Source of the DNA: Dastarcus helophoroides
Taxonomy: Eukaryota > Arthropoda > Insecta > Coleoptera > Bothrideridae
DNA: 64,000 nt
Direction: 5' to 3'
Assembly: GCA_028583605.1 (NCBI GenBank)
Contig: CM053331.1
Location: forward strand, 13,314,857-13,378,856
Part shown: positions 13,601 to 25,600 of the stretch, piece after piece
Numbering within the stretch: position 1 is the first letter of the stretch
How the letters are laid out: every line of letters starts with the position of its first letter
Notes under the pieces: generated by a model
Databases searched by the model: none
What the model saw: only the letters and a program-made list of their open reading frames with translations
What the model was told of the DNA's origin: nothing
Program-made: the position numbers and the translations under genes

Positions 13601-16600
13601 TTTCCGAAGAAAATATTTTTCGGGAAACTTTCGTTTTTTTTTTGTTGAAATTTCAACAATCCAATATCAAAAAAAAGTTGAAATTTTCAAACAATATTTG
13701 TCAATTCTGTTTTAATTTTATAACCAAGCGCTGCAAAAAAATACTAATTTAAGAAACAGGTCAAAATTTACACTTGCAAGTTTACAAATAAATATGAATA
13801 CTAAACCAAACGCTATCAGCAACCTTCCTTAGGGCATCCAAATGAATCGCGTTGCACAGTGTTATATATAAGTAAAGTGACGATATGAAAGATTGCGAAT
13901 TCGAACGAACCGAACTTCTTACTCAATTCCCCTCCGAAACCCCTTCCTTTCTCTGCCCCTCAACAGGGCATTTAAATCCGAGAGCCAAATCGAGATCAAA
14001 CCTCAAAACTGGTCTTTGTTTCTGAACTCTGAATCTTTGCATGGCATTTTTTTTAAATACTGAGGTGTTTTTTTTTCGTTATCACTGAAACGAAAGCTAG
14101 AACTTAATCTCTTAACGTAATTTTTTCTTGTTTTGGTGAATCTTTTGAGACTTTCATCCCAAGCTTTGTAACGCAATCATCGAGAGGAAGTTATCGTACT
14201 ATATCATTTTACACGGGCATTTTTTTACTTTGATGTGAAGGACACAAACCTAACCTTTTGCACTGCTAAACGGTTTTGCAGAATCTTTTTAATTTTCTTT
14301 GTAAAATTTTCCGGAATTGATATCGCTGCAAGTTTCAGAGCTTTAACTGTCCATAATGCCTTAGCTAAAACTCACATGGGGTTAGGTCAGATAATCTCCT
14401 AAATTATCTTATAGGTCACATCTAAAATGAGATCGTGCACCATCCTGTAACAGCCATATGAATTGTCTAAGAGAAAATATTCTTAAGTAGTTTAGTAGTT
14501 CTAAAAAATTATGTTCCAGAAAATGAAAGTAGTTGGGACTTATTCATCTTTTTTTTTAGATTAGGTCAGATCTAAAATGAGATGGCTCACCGTCATGAAA
14601 CAACCAAATGCATTGTCTAATAGGGAACATTCTCAAGTAGTCCAGTATTTTTGACAAATTAAAACAAAAGAAAAAGAGCCACACTTTTTTTGTATCACAT
14701 TTTATTATTCTTAAGAGATTTTCTTATGCAAAAAGAGACCTTTGCTTTCCAAACTTTGAATCTGATAAATGTTTAGACCTATTGGTTATTACTAGAGCCC
14801 GGAAGTTTTGGCATTTACCGTTTGTCGCAATATTTGTCATTTTTAACAATTTTCAGTTTATTTTGCCATTTTTGGTGTTATTGCAATTTTTTGCCAAATA
14901 TTCAGAAAACGGAAGATAAATCAAAACAAAATTATTTAAATTGCATCAATTATAGTATTATAATATTGTGTAATTCTCACAATTTATCTTTATTTGGATA
15001 ATAACAAATAATGAGGGAGGATCCTCCAATTGGCGCACATAATGCGCTAATTTGATAGTTTACAGGCTACATGTCATTCGTCTCTTTTTTGTCTCGTTTA
15101 TTGTACGCACGTGGACTAAGGATGTCTTATTCTATGTAAACAACTGCGACAAATTTGAAAAATAAATAATTGAGTCATTAGAAAAGTGTGTCTCCACACT
15201 TGAGAAACAAGTGTGTTAAAATATTAATTTAAAACTTCCTTCACCCCATTTTTTAGTCTTTAAAGTTCATTACTGGGTGAGATTATTGGGGATTACCTGT
15301 TGTCGTACCTATTTTTATAATCGTCATGTTAAATTCGGAAGAATCTTAAAAAGTTGGGTAGAGTGGATTATTGTGGACCACCTTTTTATGTTGGCTAAAA
15401 ACCGCCAAAAAAATATTTTTTTCTGAAAATTTAAAAGCTTGAATTTGTAGTACAACTAATAATTTCTCTTTGGGTCGCAGCAGTTTGGTCAAATTGTATT
15501 AAATTATACAACTTATAACAGTTGGCGCAAAAATTGCATATTTGCGATTTTGAAAAATGTCGGGGAATTACGGATTACTTTGTAAATCCATTAAAAATGG
15601 AAAAATGTAGTAGAAACACATTCTTGTTTTTGTTTCAGAATGGCAGAAGATTCATTATGAAAGAAAAACAAAGTGAAGGGGAGTGACAAATGGCAATAAA
15701 AATCAGTTCGAAACGAAATTATTGTGTCCCAAAAAACTATTAGAAATTGCCGAAAAATAATACTGTGCTGAAAATTTGCACAAATAATCACTTATATGCA
15801 TTATATACACGAAATTAGTTTGTGACATGTAAACAATTTGGTGATCCATAATTCTATGACAAAAGTGGTCCGTTATTCACGGAAGGTCATTTTTTACAAT
15901 ATGGCAGCATATGAGTAACGCAATACAAACTTCATGCTAAACTTCATGTTCATATCGAAGAGTTGAGGTTTCGCGAATATTATGAAGATATTTACCTAAA
16001 TTGGTTCTCGAAAAGTGTGGTCAAATTAGAGGAAACTCCAAAGTGAAAAAAAAAACATTTATATAGGGTATCGAAGCGAGGGAACGGTTCGTGTACACAA
16101 GTCGAGTACTGAAGGGAAAATGAGCTTAACATGAGGTGAGCTGACGACAGTTATTTGTAGCTATCAACCACTATTAGAGACAAAAATATGAAGCTGGTCC
16201 GCGATTCTCCGTGGTCCAGAATACCCCAGTCTCCCCTACTTTATTCAAAGTATGTTCCATCACTTGTTATACATTTTTCCCATCTTTTGGACAATTTGTG
16301 AATACCACGCCAGTAAAAATCTTCCAATTTCGCTGCAGACCATTCATTGAGCCTTTTTTTTTAATCTTCCAGGGCTTCACGATCAAAGTGAAATTAATAT
16401 TTTTAAAGACAAACAAACCTACATTTGTTACCAGAAAATGTCAAATAATTTGAAACTCAAGCTATGCTACCTACACAGTTGTATTCAAATCATCAATATC
16501 ATAGGAAGGCAATCGAAGCGATACTTGTTACTTGTTGGGAAAAATAATTAAAGTTAAATTTAGAAAAATAGTTGCTAAAAATGTATGCAAATGCGAAAAA

Positions 16601-19600
16601 TTCTAGAGTGCCTAAAAATACTAATTGTTGAAGAAAATTTTGTAGACTATGACATCAATCTGGTACAACATTGCTGTACTCCAATAACGACTTTAGACAT
16701 GGAAAGATCTTTTTTCATATACATATGAAACTATAATGAAAATAGATAGATATTTATAAATGCCATTTTGTCTGTTTTCATTGCCATTTTCGCCCATTTT
16801 TTTACCATTTATGGCGCCAAAACTTAATTATTTTACTGCCATAGCTTCTAAGTTCTAAGTTACTTTTTACAATAAATTTCGCTAGACGTTTCCAGAGTGA
16901 CCGTTTCTGCTAAAAGTCGGTGAGTCAATCGTTGGTAGCTCACTATTATATGCTACTACAAGTTTACAGGTCTGCACTGCAGTCTAGGTCGTATTCTGCT
17001 TGCATGACGCTTGTTGGAGCTATTCAATAGTTTCTTTTGCAGACCAATAGATGACGCTATATGTACTTACGTTAAGTAATATTTGCAATTTTCTAGTGTG
17101 CACTTGCTGGCTCATTTGTCAGATTCGAGTTGGGTATGTTAAACTGGCGAGATCTAACAAAATTGTTGTCGTTCTTTGGTTCCCACATTCTGATGTGATA
17201 AATGTATGTGTATCAGATTTCCATGATATGAGCTATTTGGCTGTTGGAAGTGGGCAGTTCGATTCTTTTAGTAGGTGAAAATAGGTCGATTGCCTAAAAT
17301 TCTACTAAAATATGTAATAGAATTTGAGGACCAAAAGTAAAAGTTATTGCATCATGACAGCTGCATCGAAATTTGCTCGAATTATAATCCACTGAAGTGA
17401 ATTATAAAAGAATCATATCGCTTTGGAAAACTTAATTAATTCTTTTGATTTAGTATAGTGACCTCGTAGTTTGAAATTTGTATTGAAAAACATGTAAAAT
17501 ATAATAAATATGTTACTGCAAATAATTGTGATATGTAATTTAATTTTCTAAGGATAAATGTTGTTAAGATATTTACGTAAACTTTCATATTTAGTTTTTA
17601 TTTCAAAAACATCACCTTTAACCCCTGACACTACGCAAATGATCCAGTCTTTATAATAATTGTGTAATTAATTTTTTTATTAAAATCATACGATTCATTT
17701 AAGTGTGTGATAAACTATTCTGTAGGTTCTGGTATGTTTTTAATTTGAAAGCAATTAGTTCCATTTTTTATTACTTTTAAATAGCAACGATAATGATGTT
17801 ATTTATTTTAAAAACAACATTAAAAATACTCTTACATACAGGGAGATTTACATCGGGCGTTTGTTAGAAATTATTTCAGTTCTTAAAATCGTATTAGTAT
17901 AAAATTTGGTAGACAGCCATAATTGTCTACTGCAAGTGTAAATAAAATATTTTTATTTTTCATTACAAAAATACCGAAACGGATTAGGATCACGGTCGGT
18001 AAAAATGTTAAAAAAAATTGATGTTAAAGCTGATAGTAGGATTAAACTCAAAATTTTGCAAAAAACTCCTATTTCGAGAAAAAAGTATTTATTATGTAGC
18101 ATATAATTTCCATTTTAATCAATTTATTTTTTTACTTCCAAATTAGTCGGAAAATAAATTTGATTTTCACAATTTTTATCTAAAAATTTTCGAAATTCAA
18201 GATATTAAATTATAACTTAAAGTACAAAAAAAGGAAACAAAACTATGGGAATAATAAAAATAAGAAAAATTAGACATTAAAAAAAAAGCGAATTTGTGTT
18301 AAATTTTAAAAATAATTTTCGAGGAATTGTCTTCCTTTGCTTGGTTGGACTTTCTCTATTTGAAGCCTAAGTTTATACAGGAAAAAGCATGGAAATACTT
18401 AAAAATCCAATTTTTTTTAATTAATAGAATTGTACTTAACTTTCATTAATTTCGTGTTAAATTTTTCTTTATTAAAACATTGTAATATTTAAGCCCAATC
18501 AAAAAAAACTCCGATAAACTTCTGCATTAGAAGTACGATATTTTGAGCAATAAGGGTCTACCATGAAGAATATAATTTCCATCTTTAAACGCAATTTAAT
18601 TTTTTTAAAACTTCGATTTTAGTCGCGAAAGATAAATTTCGATTTTCAAAATTGGTTTAATCTCAAAAAATTCGAAAATTTAAAAGAAATGTATAACTTA
18701 AAACAAAAAAAGGAACCAAAACTATGAATTTAAAATACAAATTTTAAGAAAGGTTAGTCGAAGTTATAAAACAAAAGCGAATTTCGAGTAACATTTTCAA
18801 AATAATTTTCGAGCGAATTGTCTTTCCTTTTGTTTGGTTGGACTATTTCTTTAAAGCCTTAACTTTATTCGGAAAGAGCAGGAAATTCGTTAAAAATCGC
18901 AATTTTGATTTCCATTTAGATATTGTACGTTTAATTTCATAATTTCGATTTAAATTTTTGTCTTTAATTATGAAACATTGTACATTTCAAGAAAAATTTT
19001 CAAAAAAACCAAATTAGAATTCTGAGTTTAGAAGTCGATATTTTGAGCTTCTTACTTTATACATATAAAAACTTTAACTTTTTATTTTCATGAGTAATAT
19101 GAACCATGATAAGTTAAAATGCTTTGTTTTTAAAAATTTATTGGTACAAGATATATATGAAAGTTATTAACTATTTTTCTGCAAAATCTCCTGATTTTGT
19201 TGTGCATTTTGCTCAACGGATTGGGAGTTTTTTAATGTCATCATCATAAAAAGAAGGCGTGTTTGCAGCCAACTGCGCACAAATTTTTCAACAGCAGCAT
19301 CATCATGGAATCGCTCACCTTCTAGAGCTTATTTCAGTGGCCCAAACAGATGATAATTGCATGGTGATAAGTAGGGACTATAAGGAGAGTGTTCTAATGT
19401 TGCCCAATGGATTCCCTCTCATTTTTGATGTACCAGATTGGTTGAGTGGAGGCGGGCATTGTCAAGAAGCAAAATCATATTTCTGACCAAAAATTCGCGC
19501 CCCTTCCGTCGATCCAATATTCATCCAATAACTATCAGTAGTAGGCAGTATTAACCGTACAATGTTCATGCAGAAAATCGACGTGCACAACTCCTTTAAA

Positions 19601-22600
19601 ATCCCACAAACTGTAGCAAGAATCTTTCCAGCTGAGAGGCAAGTTTTTGCCTTGACGGATGCACCTTGTCCTTTTCTTCTTTACTCTATGCTTGCTTGTT
19701 TAGATTCAGGGATGTAATGGTGGAGCCAAGTCCCATCACATGTAACGATACGTTGTAAAAAAACCAACATCTTCATGTTGGAAACGTCCAAGATGGCGCT
19801 GACAAATCTCCAGACGTTGTGGTTTCTGTTCTTTAGTCAAAAGACGAGGTACCCACCTGCCAAAAATTTTTTGAACCCCCAGCTCATCTGTAATAATGGA
19901 TTGAACACTCCCAAAGCTTATCGTTATCTGAACTGCAATTTCACCAACAGTTAAATGGCGATCACCTTTCAAAAGGCGTTGAAGAGCGTTAATAACAACA
20001 TTTACATTGGTCCCAGGACCACGGGCATAGAATTCATTATCAACTAAAGTTCGTCCTTCCAAAAATGTTTTATGCCATACATACACTTGAGTTTTCTTCA
20101 AACAAGTATCCCCAAACTGTGTTTCTAGTCTACGAAGAATTTCGGTGGGCCAGTGGCGTGCATACAATGAAGGCAAAAAGGCATTGCCTAACCTAGCAAA
20201 ATCAGAAAAGAAAATATAATTACTCCTAAATAAAATTAATTTTTCAGCAGACACACTATTTCGCTTTATTAATACTTTGTTTCCCTTTTTGATCATTAAC
20301 AAAGGGTACACACTTTTAAAATTAATTCAAGGTTACTGCGAAGTTGATATGAATACGGTAATATTCCAGTGAACAGTCACACTCCATCACAATATTCCCC
20401 TGTAGGTGGGCCATAAGCCAAAGGCATGGGCAGATAGCAATAATATCATAGCGCTTATATGGAGATGTAAAGGCAGCACCTTTTATTTGCTAATGTGTAT
20501 ATTGCAGCGACATCTTTGTTACAGTGGACGTTCATTACATTAGAACTTTCCATTTCGGTAAATCCCCTAGATATTAACTTATAATGCAATTTGTCAGTCT
20601 TGTTGTCAACGTCTACGTTCCGTGTGTGTTTTGTATTGTTTATTTAGTACAAACCGAATTCATTCGTCAGAAGCTTTATTGGAGACATTTAATATAGTAT
20701 ACATAGTGTGAACTGTCCTGTTACTGTTACTGTTAGTTTATCGGACTGTTAGCGACGAAAATGCAGTGAAAATGCGATCATGGTGAAAACTGCTTACAGT
20801 GGCTAAAAAACTTTCATTTGTGTTCATAAGCACGAAGGACGTTTTATTCTTCTGCTTAAACTTGGATATTTTGGGTAAAAAAATGTATGACAATTACAAA
20901 TAGATTATTATTTTCAAAAGAAAAGATAGGTGGACTGACAAGTTTAAAAATTCATAAAGGTTTAGTTCCACTTTTAAACGTGCGAATAGGATTCTTGCAA
21001 CGACTTTCTGCTCTGTAAGTACACGATAATTTTTGCTACATTACATTTACTCCAACGTTTACTTTTGTCTGTATCGGAATCATCGGATATCTATTTGCCT
21101 ACCCTGCCTCAAATGGCACTGCACGCCACTGCGGTGGGCTTCATATCTTCAACGGGAAGAAATTTAATATTAATGCGCTGCGCAATGTGGGGATCATCTT
21201 GCTCATCATTTTATATTCAACTGACGAACGGCGAGAAGGGAATTCGCTTGAGTGCAGGAAGCACGTGATATCCCCCCCTAACATGTCTAAGATTATGCAC
21301 TCACTTCCGACGCCCTCATGGCGATATGCAGAAATTCCGGTTCATATTTGATTTACCCTCGTAAAATAATCCTTTTCATTAAACAAGGAGCTAAGCCATT
21401 TAATGTTATATATACATTTAATGTTATAGTTTGTAATTTTTTTTAGGCCAGACTCTTGTGGGAACAGGAAAAAAAGACTCAATTGCCCAAATTTTTTGAC
21501 AAAGCTCTCCAGTTGCTAAATTTGAGACAAGTAGCTTTCGAAGTTGAAAACTCTGTGTTATCACATGTATCCTGCACAGCTTGTAAAGCGGGTAAGTTCA
21601 TTACTATATTACATTTATTTGTTGGAGTTTTCACTTATAGTTACATACTAGACTGATAGTTTAGTTAATTTTTAAGTAAAAACAATACTTTTGCACCATT
21701 TGGGGTAACGTCTTGATATGCACAAAAGATTAGTAATACATTAGTTATTCCCTGTAAAAATAATGCAGGATGTCTAAAAAAAGTCTAGTCTAGTACTGCA
21801 GGTATATTTCAAAAACTAATAAATATTATTTTTCTATATTTTTATTTACTTAAAAATGACCATCTTGGAGGAATAAAGCTATGTCTAATTAGTAATTAAA
21901 TAAATGAATAAAAATAAATAAAAAAATAGCACCTTTCTTACTTTAAAAGGAACGCCTTGTATATTCTTGAAGATTCAAATAGTCCCTTAAGAGATTCAAT
22001 GACATAGGGTTTAATGAATTTATCTATCAAAGTGCCATATGAACCCAAGCAACACTGAATGGTATATAAACGTTTTTTAAAGTTAAAATAAACGCAATTT
22101 TAATTTAATAAACGTTTATTATACTAATCAATGTTGCTTGGGAACACAAATTTTATAGTTATTAAGGTACCAAGGGTGTTATAAGGATAATAACGCACCA
22201 AGATGGATAGTATACATTTCCCGGGGGCCTTTGGCCCGAAGGATGTAAGTCAACTAAGGGCGTTATTATTCTGTAACACCCGTAGTGCCTTTGACGTTTA
22301 ATGTCCTACAAATTGGCTATTTAATTCGAAACTTCGTTCGACTGCACAGGAAACAAGCATCCCACCATGGCTACGCTCATGTGGAATGTATGGATGCTAA
22401 ATAAAAGTCAAATCAAAAAGCTTCCAAAATTTGTATTAAAAAAATCACACAATCAAAAAAATTTTCAAGTTATCGGGTTTATGTTTTCCATTTCATTTTT
22501 CCAGTATAAATAGGCTAATCTCTGAAGTGCTCTTTTGCTCTTAATGAAATATCCACTAATTAACGAACACGAAGGGAAATATTTTTGATTTAAAAAAAGT

Positions 22601-25600
22601 CTCACTGACTATCTGGGACCCGTAGGTACCAAGGACTCAGGGGCTACAACCCTCAAAGCCCCTCCTTTAATCCAGAGATGCTTTCTGTGCTCAAAATTAG
22701 AGACTTGCTGAAATATTACATGGACATGTATTAAATAATCGTATTTACAAAATAACCAAGTACTGACATATTTAGTTTAATGAAATGGGCCTTGGGGACC
22801 TGAAAGTAAAAAAAATGCTAACAATTTTCCTAATATTGAATTGTTTGTTTGTAAGGAGTGGTAGTAAACGTAATAATTTTTGTTTTCAGAGCAATCACAG
22901 GTCACCAACAATCTCGCACTAAACTAAAAAATAATAAAATTGTGCTCTCTGATTTTCAGTTTATACTCTAGCAAAGTGTATTTCATTCTTTTAAATTATT
23001 AGCAACCCGAATCAGGTTCCCTTACGTTCCCAATTTTAATCGTCATCATTACTTTAAAGGGCGCTTCCATAAATGTTTGGAATTAAAATTTTATGAATTA
23101 TTATTAATTTGGGTATAATTGTAATTGAATTTATCATTGATAATTTTTTTAATTCCCTCGATAATGATCTTACAGCCATATTGCAGGTGCAAGTCTTCTT
23201 CAGCAATACATAAAAACGGGAAAGTCCGAGAAGGAAATTAAAAATGCCGTCTACCAGTTCTGCGTCAGCCTGAAGATTCAATCTCCTAGAGTTTGTGAAG
23301 GTGTCACTGAACTTTTTGTCAGTGAAATTATTTATGTTTTGGGGAGAATTACTATAGGTAAGGAAACTAATGATAATTATGAGCGATAGCACTTTCTCTC
23401 GTCTATAAAGCTGGCTGTTGAAAATACGATACGATTAAGTTATAAAACAGACATTAGAAGAAAAGAATGAATGGAGTGAAAGTGGCCGTAATTTATTCAG
23501 GCGCTCGGCGTTAATTAAACATTGGAATGTCTATTTACTCTTTTAGATTTAAGAATACCCACGATGATTTGTTTCTGGCTGAAGGGTTATGATTTATAAA
23601 TTGTGTTATTTCATCTTAAATGTTGTGTGAACATTTTTCAATAGATAATAATTACCTAAAATTCAATTAATTTATGTCAGATAGTGCTATAATATTTGTA
23701 TACCAGTGGCGGGCGATAACTTTTCAACCAGGGGATGTTGCTTAAACTAGAATTATAGATTTTTTTCCTAAATTGCGTTATTAAAGTAAAAATATTAATG
23801 TCGAAACTTCCAGAAATATTTGCGGAGAAAACTCAAAATGTATGAAAAAATATCGAAAATTTGTGAACATTTTATGTGCTTAAAAAACTGAATAATTAAA
23901 AATGAGTGAAAATTGAAGTTTTTCGAAATATTTACTTTTTTCTCATATTATGAATTTGCGATTTCAAATTTTGAAATTTGTTGGATTTAATTTAAAGTAT
24001 ATCGACTTTAAATTTAAACTGTCGTTTTGTTTCGAAAATTCGTTGAGTAGTTTTTTTCGAATTTCAAATTTAAATTCGAATTTTCGAGATTAAGAATGGA
24101 AGAATTAAAAATTCACCAAAATTTTAAATGAAGATTAGTGTCGACATGTTCAGCGAAATTCCAGATTAGGAGGAAAATGTCTACATTTCGGGTTTATAAT
24201 TACGATAAAAAAGACGTAATTTTGAATAAAAATTCAAAATTTTGACGGACCGGAGTGATTTTTGGTTATTTATCTTCAAAAATTGATATACAAACCTTGT
24301 TCCCTGAAACAAAGACATATTAAAAAAATACAACAGTTGCTCTAACGCGTTTCGATAAAGAGATCTCTTTGAAGATAATAGCTTGGCTATTTCAACGCGT
24401 TGGAGCACCCGTTGTATTTTTTAATCTTTCTTAGTTTCACGGGACAAGATTCGTATATCAATTTTACGAAATCTTCTTCAGTTTTAAAAAATCAAAGTCA
24501 AGATTTAATTTAAGAAACAACTTTGAGAAACAACTCGAAATCTCAACCTGTAAAGTTAAATTTTGGGAATAAAGTTAAAAGCTGCGGAAGCACTCAATTT
24601 CTGGAAAAATCAAAATTTCGGCGTAAATTTTATTTTTCTTTTCATTTTAGGCAGATTTAAATTGTCTCATTTCGAGAAAAAACGAAAATTCTACATTATT
24701 TTTTAATTTTGAGAATTTCTGGCATCTTATTTTAATTTAAGGGGATCGACTTGTAAAGGAGTGCTTACTAAAAAGTTTGAGAACCACTGATCTAAGATAT
24801 AACCTGCCACTGTCGATTAAAATTTATTAGTAATAAAAAATAAATGAAAAAAAAGGGAAGCAATGCTGAAATATGTATTTTTTAGGACCAGCTGAACTTT
24901 GCAGCTTTGTAGTTGGTGATGCTTGCGGAGATGTCTACAATCCTTTGCACGAATGGGAAGTTATGTTTCCACCTGTACAAAAGCCTGCCTACACTGAACC
25001 CAAAATCCCAGAGGTGAGATTTAAAATGGTTGAAAGGTTTTTTTGATGTGTTATTTTATTAATTTTTTGCAGCCTGGTGCACCTACGTTCAAAGTATTGC
25101 AACTGTCAGATACCCATTATGACCCTTATTATTTAGAAGGTAGTAATGCTAATTGTGCGGAACCACTTTGCTGTCGATTGACGAATGGACCCGCTCCTTC
25201 TAAAGATCAAGCTGCTGGAAAGTAAGCGGTTATAACAAAGTGTGAAGTATACTTAAATTAATGTTATAAATAATTGCAGGTGGGGTGACTATAGGAAATG
25301 TGATTCGCCAAAAATTACTGTTGATAACATGTTAAAGCATATACAAGAAACTCATCCTGTAAGTTAATTAAACCTGGAAGTTATCTTATTTTGTTTGTTG
25401 GGCACTGTTTTAGGATATAGACTATATTTTGTGGACTGGCGATTTACCACCTCATGATATTTGGAATCAGACTAGAGAGGAAAATTTGAAAATTATCAAA
25501 GAAACTGTTAAGCAAATGAGGGAAATGTTCCCTAACGCTCCAATATTCCCAGCTTTGGGAAATCACGAATCAGCGCCTGTTAACAGGTATCTTATCAAGA

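Larger units (their letters stand above)
21592..23186 (+). other. intron 3, with small inverted-repeat elements
   Basis: It contains two short palindromic insertions (22044-22142 and 22164-22300) and otherwise unique AT-rich DNA. A GC-richer patch near 22615-22690 (gggacccgtaggtaccaagg) is unexplained. No other exon seen. Confidence 0.5.

Noticed and set aside
19736..20311. 191-codon - strand ORF as an intact gene
   Set aside because: Its start and first ~50 codons come from an inserted hAT-like element. The rest is a mariner fragment broken further on, so it is not a real protein.
23175..23186. Alternative acceptor ttacag for sphingomyelinase exon 4
   Set aside because: Reading from it breaks the phase. 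The acceptor at 23185-23186 restores the saposin domain with correct cysteine spacing.
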